Of a stretch of 64,000 nucleotides of DNA, positions 12,701 through 24,700 are shown piece by piece; position 1 is the stretch's first letter; the number at the start of each line of letters is the position of its first letter. The translations under genes were made by a program, and so were the position numbers. The notes under the pieces were generated by a model. It did no database searches. It had not been told where the DNA came from and saw nothing but the letters and a program-made list of their open reading frames with translations. Source of the DNA: Chiridota heheva (lineage: Eukaryota; Echinodermata; Holothuroidea; Apodida; Chiridotidae); the NCBI GenBank assembly GCA_020152595.1, contig JAIGNY010003259.1, forward strand, positions 192,001 to 256,000. Reading direction: 5' to 3'.

Positions 12701-15700
12701 TCATTTTTATGGAAAATATGCATGGAAATTCAGTTTAGAAAGAACAGATAACTTTCTTTGAATGTCATTTAAACTCAACATCGCGTAACTTTTTTGTCCT
12801 ATTCGCTACGGCTTTCAAAGTTCTGTGAAAATCTTGCATACTGAGGCCTATGATATACCTCGCCGTAAAAGATTTCAAAACTACGCCACCACCTCCAGGA
12901 AGTTCTGAAATATCAGTCCTTTTAAAAAAATGGCCGCCATCTTTGCGAAGCATGCAGAATTTTAGCTCTGTTGAAACCTTTTTCTGTTAATTTATTATGC
13001 AATATTTTTTTCTTTCTTGCAAAATTTATTTGACTCATCAGGTAATATTTACATGTAAATGTACTGATTGTCACGATTCAAGTGTTTTTGGTCGATGAAA
13101 CGGGCCTTGATTAGGTGGGATTTAAAGCCTTATGGCCTAACGTTAGGCCTATTGTTAGTTTCACTGTTTACTGCTGCACATTCGCGGTGCATTTTACAAG
13201 TTAGATTACTCAGATTTGCGAAATCAAGTGCATAATATCCCCATTTATTGGTGATTACTGCGCATTTGTGATTTGCACATTTAAAAGGATTATGCTAATC
13301 GGGTTTACAGTTTGTAAAAAATCATTGATTGGATTTTTGTCAGCGAATGTGTGTGTGATTTGAATCATAAATATTGATTTTCAACAGCAAGACACTAGGC
13401 CTATAATGTATGAAAAAGCGATTACTCGCAATGAAGTATTTAGTAAGCGTTTACAAGATTTGCGGCGTGTAGCGTGTACACGCTAAATGGTCACAGCTCT
13501 AAAGTGTATACATGTTAATGTGTATACATGTTGATTGGATAAAAATGGTTGAATTTAATTTATTGTGAAATTTCATTCTTGTGAGAACTGAGATTTTTAG
13601 TTGTCATTGTTATATTGAGCCCATTGTGCAATAACATTTATTATACAGCCCCTACTTGTTTACTTTGAAATTGTTACACTCGCTGTTAACCCTTACTCTA
13701 CCAGGGCTTTAAAAATAGCGACCCCAATTTTAGTAACTTTTTCATATGCATTTTTGACAACTTTCCTTTCATTTTCTTTCGTTACAAAGTTGGTTGGAAT
13801 AGATGCTAAGATATTTATCTTTTGAGTAAATAAAACCAATTTAGGAAATATTAGACAAAATTATGCAAATTAAGCAATTTTTGGCTAAATTTGGTTAACA
13901 AATGGTCAATTTTTGCAGAAGTATAACTTCTTGTCAGTATTGAAAACAGAGATTTGTGTTACATATTTAGATTCTTTTTTAAATTTTCTTTCCAATGATA
14001 CTAATCTATAATTTTTAGAAAGAAAGCAAAGATGAAAACACATACAAAATGATAAAAGTCAAACGCCCCCCTGAAAGCTGCAGCAGAAAAATAATTACAC
14101 TGCGGTCACGGCGAGACTCGAACCCTGAGCAGCGCTCGCACGCTAGTCGCGTACATTTCCTCTGCACCACGTAGTCGTTCAAATTGAAGAGGTGTTATTT
14201 TATTTTTATAGTATAGGTTCTTAATAGAGGGGGTTATACCTTTATTTATATATCAAATGAAAGGAAATTTCAAGCGCTTTTGAACGGCGGTTCAACAAAG
14301 CATGCGTGATGTACGTTTTGGGTTACACGATTTTTTGAAAAAATGGCAGAAATTCATGAAATTTTGAAAAAATTTCTCCAGAACAAAAGATTGGGCGTAG
14401 GGATTATAAAATTTACCAGAAACCAATACTATCATGTCTTAGGACTTGCGTGTTTGCTTTTGAAGCAAAAGTGTGATCTTGAAATTATCGTAAGATGTAA
14501 AAGAAAAATAAAAAATTGTAAATTTTTTAGCAATTATTGAGTTTTACCCTTTTTCTAAAAATTATGTAATATGACCCCTATGAAAAAGTTTTATTTTGTG
14601 AAAGAAATATCCGAGTACTTTAAAATGATACTAAGAATACTCTTATAGGACTGTGGTAAAGTCGATTTCATTTTAGAAAAAGTGGTTTGAAAACGGCGAT
14701 ACTATCGCCGCGTGGTAGAGTAAGGGTTAAGCGAAACAATTCGTATTAAAGGCATTACTGTTAAAAACCATACTATCAAGATATTGCAATATGCTGAAGA
14801 CACTGTCATTATAACCAAAACCAGTCATGACTCTTTAAACAACATCATTTATATTCTTGATGATTTCAAAGTTGCTTCTGGTTCAAAGGTGAATTTGGAC
14901 AAATCTTTGTTTTTCCCTCTCAAGTCTTCATGATCCTTATTATTCTCAAAACTTTGCAAATTTTCCATTTCAAATTTCTTTTCTACTGGCCCCCTTAACT
15001 ACCTCTGAATTATTATTACTTATCATAAAGATGACTTCTTCAAATTGTATTACCTTCCAAAGTTATCGAGAGTAAATTCCATTTTGTGGTTATGGTCTAG
15101 CCGTGACTTCACCCCTACCCCACCCCCTTCCCCCTTCCCCGTTAATCGCATAAGCTTTGGCCATTATCTCGAAAATATGGGGCACCCAATAAATTTCTTC
15201 ATTTTAAATGTTAAAATGTATATTTATAGTTGTAAAATGCTACAGAAATTACCAGAATTGTATCAGTTTTGTTTGTACTTTAAAGTTTAGTTTAGAAGTT
15301 TTGAAAAACTTTTGCGTTATTAAAATAAAAAATATATATATTATCCTTTTTCAACAATCTCAGGATATAGTTTTTGTGAGAATTTTATAAAGAAGAATCA
15401 CCAAATTTTATACTCTTTTTCCTGCATTTGCAATATTTACACAGAATGTTGAAACTTTATTCCAAAAACGAGTATAGATTGGGCTTAGAAGTCAGCTAAG
15501 TTCTTGTTCATTAGCATATGTGGAGTTGCCATGGTAAAATCCTCCCCAGAGCTTTGTTCTTTTTGTTATTCAATTGACTGAAATCCGGAAAAAAAGCTGT
15601 TTGCTCTTTCACATGTTAAACTGCTATGTATTATTCACAATTCTCTTAAAATGGTCCTATTGATATATAACTGTAATAATTGTTTTATTGACCATGAGAA

Positions 15701-18700
15701 TTTTGAAATATATGGAGAGAAAAAAAATGTTATACAATAGTTCAAACTTTAAATTGATATTGCGCTTGGAACCTCAAAACTTTTGGTTTTCTGGTTGTGA
15801 ATTTGCTTAACATTTCATGACTAGTCTCATTATTAGTTTTATAATGATACTCGTGAGATCATAAGTCAAGTTCCTTTTTGCATCTTTTGTGCCTGGATTG
15901 TGGAAATGAAACTTGGCGGAAAGTTTGCTTGCAGATTTTTGATTTTGTAAAAGATTATAACCTGTTTTTATTTGTTTCATCAGGCTTTACCTGATCAACT
16001 CACCAGTAGTCGAGCGGACAGCTTGCGCTTCAAGGAAGATGGAGTAAGGGACGTTAAAGATGTGTTTCTGCCTTGGTACAATGCTTACCGATTCCTGATA
16101 CAGAATGTAGAAAGGCTGCAAAGAGTGAGTCACTTATGATAATTACTTTGAGTGCGAAAAGAATCAGCAGCCTATTCTCCTTTTTTTTTTTTTTAATGAA
16201 TCCCCAACAAAATTAATGAAACAAAACACTATTTACATCTTAATCACATAAATTCACACACGTGCATGCCACTCGCAGCCTTTTTAATGCTAAGCCTTTC
16301 AAAACCAAGCAAAGAAAATGTCAGTATTGATGGTGGGAGACAGGTTTTTTTCATTTACTTTTGTCATGGATTGTAGATCAAAATGTAGTTGATAAGAAAC
16401 ATACCCTGTTCTTAGTAGGTTGTGCATGTTTTACAGGATTTGTATTCAAGCTACATACATTTTTCTGCATGAACCTTTGCACACTTTATTATCTCAGCTT
16501 TGGTTGAAGGAATTTGAATTGCAGGGACTATTCTGATATTAATCTGTTTTATACTTTTAGGAAACAATTGATTTAATTTCAAAAATTGTTAGCACCTTTT
16601 AGGTATAATATCTCTAATGTGATTAGACAGGATGGGACACACCCAGAGATTGCATTGTACATTACGCTGACAAACGGAACTCATTTAATTTTGTTGGTTA
16701 AATTGTGTATATTTTTTTCAATTGAAAAAAGAAAAATTGCATCTCTATTCTGGGTTTTCAGATATGAAAGATGTGTATGAACAGGGTTTAACGACATATA
16801 GCTATCTCTCTCTGGCTTCCCTTTGTCAGGGTGAAAAATGGATATCGAGGTCATCTGCTATGGAGGTGGAAAATATCTACAGTTTCGGCAATTGTAATTG
16901 CGGGGAAAATGGGCATTCGCAGGAAGAATTTTTTTGAAGGAAAAAAATCCTTTTTTTGTTGTTGATAGATTTCTTGAGTAAGCAACAGTATATGTAGTAA
17001 ATATGTGCGATGGAAAATCTTGCCGTATAGTTGTGCGATGGATAGTAATTAAATTGAGAGAGAGGGAAGCATATAAGATGTATTTACTACATTAATATTA
17101 TTTCTGTCATGATTTTTCGGGGGAAGATCTTCGTACAACTTTATTCAGAACTGTGGGAAATTTTATAATTTACTTCAAGTTATACCTTACCTTCCATGCT
17201 ATAATTATGCAATCTGGTCACACGACCTGATTCTAACGCACTTCTAATTGAACCTAAAAAACGCAGTAACCAGCCAAGCCCTGACCTCCATAATACCTCT
17301 GTACCACCTCACTCTTTTTCAGCGCGTTGTTGTCACTAACATCGCTGAAAACTGGTCATTTTTATTTTATTAATAATTAACCTTTCTAACTCTTTTCTCT
17401 TTGGCAGCTTCTACTTGGAGGTTTTACGCTGCCCGTTCTCATCTGGCTCGCCTTTTCAAGTCTTCGAGATAAGGGTGAGGTAGCCATGGGTCGAGATTTC
17501 TTGCCAACCAACACGACTTTACCGTGTAGCCTACACTTAGGATAGCGGGTTTTGTCCCCATTCGTACAAAGCGAGTGGCTAGTTCGAGCGTCCTACTCGT
17601 GGTGGGTGTTTTAGGTCCTAGAGCACCAGTTGTGCCTGTCTAGGGACCTCTGCGCCCGGGAATTAGTCTTTTTCTCCCTTAGCCCCACCCGCCTCGAGGT
17701 GACCCTAGCGTTATACTATGTATAGTGTTTAGCACGTTAGGATATTTCAGTACACCTTCTCGTATGCATTAGGCCAATTTCCCTTTTCGATTTTGGCGCA
17801 TGCGCATTGGGTCGTAGTCACCGTTGGGTGTTCGTGGGGTCGCCCTGTAACAACTCTAGGGAGCTACAGTTGTTACAAGCGAGCTTATTTTCGTTTTCAC
17901 GTTAACAGCATATGAATATTTTTATTTTTCTTACACAGATTTGGGAAAAAATATTTAATTTTCAGGATTTAAATTGGGGTGTTGGAGAGACCGTGGGTGG
18001 GTCTCTCCGACATCCTATTTACAGGGGAAATGATCTTTCCTTTTTATCTTTACAGACCTCAAGTACACAGTGGTTGGTGTTTCCCACGCTACCCCAGCGC
18101 TTATCAAGTCATTACGTTGGATGCATTTTCTCGGGTTTCTACAGTTTTTTAGATAGAGAATTTTTTCGTTTAAATTTTTTTCCGGTTAAAGCAAGTGTTG
18201 TTGTTCTGTATAGATTGCTATGCCTCGTCTCTCTTTAGCGTGTCCGTAAGATCATAGTTACTTTGCCGTATTTATGTTTGTACGCATGGACATACGTTCT
18301 TCTCTTAAGAAATTTTTTTCAGTGAAAAGTTTTTCTGTTTAAGAAGGTTTTGATGTTCTGTTTAGACTGCTATGCCTCGTCTCTCTTTAGCGTGTCCGTA
18401 AGATCATACTTACTTTGCCGTATTTGTGTATGTACGCATGGATATATGTTCTTCTCTTTTCAGATATAAAAGAAATTTACTGAGAAGATACTTAGAGGCG
18501 TTGCGCCTAGAGCGGTAACAGTAGAGAGAGAGAGATAACCTCTTAGGGCGCTACACGCAGCGTCGCCTAAGTTGTAGTAAGATCCTATTGACGGGTCGAA
18601 AAGGTTCCGTTGGGCCCGGTCCCAGACGGTTCCGCAGCTCTATTTGCGGGCATAGTGCGGTTCGGGGCGGTTCCATAAACACGGTTCCATAAACACGGCC

Positions 18701-21700
18701 CCATACACACGGCCCCATACGGTTCCGTTGGACCGTCCCTAGACGGTTCTGCAGCCCTATTTGCGGGCATAGTGCGGTTCGGGGGCGGTTCCATACGGTT
18801 CCGGGATCCATACGGTTCCATACTGTTCCGTTGGACCGTCCCTGGCGGTTCCGCAGCCCTATTTGCGGGCATTGTGCAGTTCGGGGCGGTTCCATACGGT
18901 TCCGGGATCCATACGGTTCGCGGCCGGTTGTTTCGGGCGGACGGTTCCATTGGGCGGTTCCGTGGTCCATACGGTTCCGCGGCCCGTTGTTATGGGGCGG
19001 GACGGTTCCATTGGGACGGTTCCGTGATCCATACGGTTTCGCGGCCCGTTGTTACGGGCGGAGCGGTTCCATACGGTTCCGCGGCCCGTTATTCGGGCGG
19101 ACGGTTCCATACGGTTCCGCGGCCCGTTGTTACGGGCGGACGGTTCCATACTGGTTCCGCGGCCCGTTATTACGGGCGGGCCGGTTCCATTAGACGGTTC
19201 CATACGGTTCCAGCGGCCTGTTGTTACGGGCGGGCGGTTCCATTGGGCGGTTCGCGGCCCGTTATTCGGGCGGGCGTTTCCATACTGTTCGCGGCCCGTT
19301 GTTATGGGGCGGACGGTTCCATTGGCCGGTTCCATATGGTTCGCGGCCCGTTATTCGGGCGGGACGGTTCCATTGGGCGGTTCGCGGCCCGTGTTTTGCG
19401 GGTCCGTATTTAACGGGTTAACGTACATCGTAAATGCGGTTTAATCGTTATCGCCCACTAGCTACAAGCTCGTGGTCAGGTGACAGGTGACATTCTTGAC
19501 AAGAAGTATAGCATTGACAGCTATTTTTCCTCTTGGTCCCGTAGCCATTAGCTACGCAGTTCCGCGGCAATTCGACTGTCTCGTTGAAGCGTTACAAGTT
19601 TCGTATTTATTTTCACCAGTATCATGGACATGAAGGACAGGTCCCAGTGTCGATGTTTTACACCCAGGATGTCCGTGATGCGTGAGCGTGCAAACGCTTC
19701 TTTAAATTACGCTCGGTGACATCCATCTCACGTGTTCGGCGTGCAGATTATGCTGCGAGTCAAATCCCTGTACTCTTTGCAGCGATTGGGATCTAGCGGC
19801 GTGGTCGGAGCACAGACTCCACGCGACCGGTACTTTCAAAGAGCGGCGGAGAAAGTGGGAAGCGACGGTCTGATAGGCCCTTCGCCGTCTCTCGCCGCCA
19901 CCGCCACCCAGGTCCAAAGCCAGGGAGGCGGGGCCGCCGCCCACTCTCAGCGGGCGCCTCTTGAAATCTGGAAGTATAGCATTGAGACAGCTATTTTTCT
20001 TCTTGGTCCCGTAGCCAGCGGCTACGACAGTTATACGGTTCTCGGCCCATGTTTACGGGTCCGTGCGGTTCCACGGTCCGTGCTTTACGGGTCCGTAAGG
20101 TTCCATTGGACAGTTCCGCGGCCCGTGTTTACGGGTCCGTGCGGTTCCATACGATTCCACGGTCAGCGTTTACGGGTCCTTTCGCTTCCATTGGGCGGCT
20201 CCAGTGGCGGAACTTATCTTTAATGGGATAACGTACGCATGCAGTTCACCCGGTTATACGCCCACTAGCTACTATGCTCGTGGTCAGGTGACAGATGACT
20301 TTCTTTACAAGAAGTATAGCATCACGACAGCTATTTTTTTCTTGGTCCCGTAGCCATTAGCTACGCAGTTCCACGACTCGTGCAAACGCAATTAAGATTG
20401 TCTGCGTTGAACATTACCGTTCGTAATTATTTTCACCAGTATCATGGACATGGAGGACAGGTCTTCGGGTGTCGATGCTCTACACACCCATGATGTCCCG
20501 GCGTAGCGTGCTAACGCTTCTTTGATTTACGCTCCAGTCACATCCATCTCGCGCGTTACGCGTGCAGATTATGCTGCGAGTCCATTCTTGGTACTCTTCG
20601 CAGCGATTGGGTTCAAGCGGCGTGGTTGGAGCACAGACTCCACCGCGACCGGTATTTTTCAAGGTGCGACCGAGAGCTGCGGCTCCGGTGTTCGGATGCG
20701 TACGGCTCCGTAGTTTTGTAACGGGATATCGTATATGCACCCGCTAGCTACGAGCTATGTGGCCAGGTGACAAGTGATAATCTTCACAAGAAGTATAGCG
20801 CCGTGAGAGCTATTCTATTCATGGTTCCGTAGCCATTAGCTACGCAGTTCCACGATCATGTGAACACCATTAATACGATTATCCGCGTTGAGCGTTATAT
20901 TTCCGCAATTACTTTCACCAGTATCATAGGCACGGAGGACAGGCCTCCGGCGTCGCATGCGTTACGCACCTCAGAGGTCCCGCTATGCATAGCGTGCAAA
21001 CGCTTCTCTAGACCGTGCGGGCCTGTACGACTTCAGAGTTTTTGCAGCGGGATAACGTACACTGTACGATGAACCCGAAGTTGAGTTCACTAGCTAGGAA
21101 GCTACTTGGTCATAGCTACGCTGTTCCACGGCCGTGTGAACTGCCTCTGTAGGATTTTCCGTGTTGAGCGTCACAGTTCGCGATGTTTTGCGCCTATATC
21201 ATCGACACGAAGGGCAGGTCCCTAGTGTCGGTGCGTTACGCGCCTTGACTGTCCTGCGATCGCCGCTTGTAAACGCTTCTTAGGTTGCGCTTTAGTGTTA
21301 TCGACATGTTCAAACCCGTGTACACGCTGTGGTCCTCGGTTCGCGATGGGACGGCAGGCCCAAGAGGCGGCGCCCTCACGGGTCTTACGTGAGTTAGTAC
21401 CCTTTTTACGGCTAGTTGTAGAGCCATTGGATTACTTGCGGTTCCATTAGGGTCCGTCACGGCTCCGTAATCGGTTCCATACGGCCCCCCACGGCTTGTT
21501 TTCCACGACCCGTAAGGGGTCTGTAACACAACTTGGCGGCTCCGTCCGGGGCATGGGATGACGTTTGGGTCCGTAGTGCTGCTTAGTTCTACAGCAAGGT
21601 AGCATTACAGCGTCGTCACCCGATAGTTTGGAGATCTCCACGTCCGTGTGAGCTGACTTGGTGAGATTTTCGGCGTTGAGCGTCCGCGGTTCCGCATAGT

Positions 21701-24700
21701 TTTCACCAGTTTCATGGACGAGGACGAGTCCCCGTTTGTCAGTACGTCACGCTCCCAGGATGCGTCGCGTGTTAGCGCTTGCTCGGGTTTCGAGGCCTAG
21801 CGCTCGGGTGATAAGTTTTCCTTCTTTACGGGAGGCATACCATCACGAGAGCTATTCCCTCCGTGTTACGTAGTTCCACGACCGTTCAAACTGCTCTGAA
21901 TGTGATTTTATACAAACGGAGTTAAAGGCCTATACCAGCAGCGCGGCTGTGTGGTAGAGGACCAGTAGCCATGAACTACAGAGTTCCGCGGCCGTTTCTC
22001 TTACCGGGACACGTGCTGAGTGCGACGGTAGTCCCCTCTTCCCCACGCAGCTACGGTTTCGTAGCTCCGTGATGAAACAAACTCAGTTTACGACTCGTAT
22101 AGCTTGCGTGGCACGTGAACTCCTCCGTATTCCTTACGGCCTCAGTATATAAATTTTAACTATTCTCAACGGGAGCGCGTACTGCGTACATCTTCCCTGG
22201 CGTAGCCACTTACTCGGTGGCCCGTGGTGAATAGAGGTATAATGAGATAACGACTCACGTTACAGGTGTAAAATGCGTTCACGCTATCGTGGACCTAGGC
22301 GGTCCTTTTGTACTGATAGCTACTACGTTCGGGACACATTACCAGTACCAGTTGTCCCCTCGCGTAGCCACGAGCTTTTGCTCCGTGGTGCACAGAACAT
22401 AGTTGGCGGAGGACTCGTGGTTTTACTTGTCATGCTGCGCCTTTGTAGACCCATAACGGATCTATAATACTTAACGGGTTGCATACTTTGTGCGGCGTAA
22501 GTCCCCTGGTAGCCACACGCTTTTCAGCTCCGTGGTGCAGGGTGTTTAACGGAATTAACGGTCCGTGTAGTATACACAGGGCGTCACCTCTTTCGTGATT
22601 TCTACCCCAGTGCTGGGGTTTATGACTCATACGGTTGGCGTGAGTACGTTACCCCTACTTGTCAATATTAACTCCATGAAGGATATTTTTCTTGACCATA
22701 GGTGGCCTTTTGATAGACAACCTTACGTTTGGGGTAGCTATTACCAACAACGGCATGTATGGTTCATTCCATACTTTAACACCTTACAGCTGCTTTTTGC
22801 GGTTTCACGGCCTGTTACTTAACTGCGGTACAGACATACTGGTATTCGTTTTCTCGCCCGAGCCGTAGGCTCCAGCGGTTTCAAGGTTGTTACTATCGTG
22901 AGTGCGTTAACACTTTCCCCAGTCAACTTCTTAGACAAGTTTCGCTGTTGATAGGTGTGGCCTGGAGCTCACGCGGTCCCGCAACTGCTACAGTTTTCGG
23001 ACCCGGCTTGGGTGCCGTCGACTATGTTATGCGGCTCCGTGGTCTTCACGACCCATGCCGTCTCACAGCTACATAGCCTTACGGTTGGCAGCTCTGTCTA
23101 CGTTTTATATTAACGGCCTGCCCTTTGTTTCGCTAGCCTTTGATTTTTGGTCAGTAGGTTTTCAACAACCTTTGCTCAGGGTCGGCAGTTTTTTCTGGAC
23201 TGCGGATGGTGTCGTTCAGTCCCTCCGCTTTACACGTTCAGTCGGTGGTCACCCCCTTTGGTGGTGGTGCGGGTGCTCCCACCTGGTGTAAGCAACGACG
23301 TTTTCACCCGTCAGATATCACCGTCGGTGCTGACGGAGGCTTCTTGATCAAGGTCGGGCACTTTTCTTGTGACCCCTTCTGTCGAAACTTGGACGGTACT
23401 TGACCTTTTCGACAGGCAAAATGCCGGGGTTTTCGTTCACCTTTTTACCGCTAGTGCTGGCGAGGCTTTTCAGTTTTGCGCCCGGTTGTGGTCTCCTTTT
23501 CGGACAGAGAGGTACGGACTCCCGTCTTCTGGATTCGTTCCTCTCGTCTCGGCGCAGGACGAACTTTGGCTGCTCAAGACCTTGCAGGCTTCACGTGCGA
23601 GCCTCGGGTCAGGGCGATTTTTGTCTCTTTCCGGGCTCCGGCGGACTGCATCTCAGTCCCAGGCGCCGTTTGATGGTGTGGCCTCGGCCCGCCTTTCCTC
23701 GGCGTAGCATGGCTTTTCTGAGGGTTGTTCACCCCCTCCCGTTGTGGAGGTGGGCCCTCTCTCAAGCTTGGTTCCGTCATGAGCTCTGGGATAACTTGCA
23801 GCTATCCACGGCGTTTTCCAGTAGGGTCTACGGTCTTTGACTCGCGACCACTGGTAAGTTCTGGAGATCTCTTTGTAGTGTGTCATGTGACATTTTCCTC
23901 CAATAGATCGCCCAGTGGCTTTCTTTTAAAGTAGTCTGAACTGTTCATAGAACGGCCGCGGTATGCACTCGGGTTGGGGCATAACCTCTTTTCACGGGAT
24001 CTCGTGCGCGTTCGAGAAAACGCTTTTTGCGGTTTTTCTCTTGTTTTTGGTCTGACTCACTTTTCGGCGTTCGTGTTCCCCTGCTAACTTTAGCTCTTAC
24101 ACGGTTATGCGCTAACGAATTTTTCCCTTGTCCGGGATTTCTTCAATTCGTTTTTGTTGGTACACGCTTTGTTCCCAATCGTAGTTTACTCCCGGTTCCG
24201 TCTCGTGGGCCGAATCCGGTGTGGCTTAATGGCGTTTTTGTGGACACTTTGCTGTAATTGTGTCCAAGCGCTCTTCCGGTTGGCTTGTTTTTCTGAGCTT
24301 TTCGCTCAGGTTCTTTCAAGGTTTGCCTCTGTTACTGTCAACGAATGGTGCCTTGTTCAGTTTGATTGTACCTCGCCGTGGTTTACTATGTGTTAGTTCT
24401 TCCCACTCTTGAGGTCTTTCATCCTTCCGGGGAGAAGGAATTTCGTCCTTTAAACGGGATTCGATTCGTGTGAGTTTTCGTACCAGCCATTAAAAAAAAA
24501 AAAATTTGTGCGGCGACCTGAACTCCCTTCCTTCCTATCCTCGGTTGCAATCTGATTGCATAATTATAGCATGGAAGGTAAGGTATAACTTGAAGTAAAT
24601 TTACCCGCTAAGCGTAGCGGGAGGATATTTCTGAGAGTTATACTTACCTTCCATGCATCCCGCCTCCCCTTTGTTCAGGCCTCGGTGGAATGTTGGTGAG

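Larger units (their letters stand above)
11716..15983 (+). other. IARS1 intron with hAT-like and piggyBac-like elements and a LINE fragment
   Basis: It contains the hAT-like element 12464-13501, the RT fragment 13644-14933 and the piggyBac-like element 13690-14726 inside that fragment. 14934-15983 is AT-rich with nothing recognised. Confidence 0.7.

Noticed and set aside
18551..19444. Overlapping 120-213-codon frames on both strands in the GC-rich array
   Set aside because: The frames follow the tandem unit, occur on both strands and show no domain; low-complexity artefacts.
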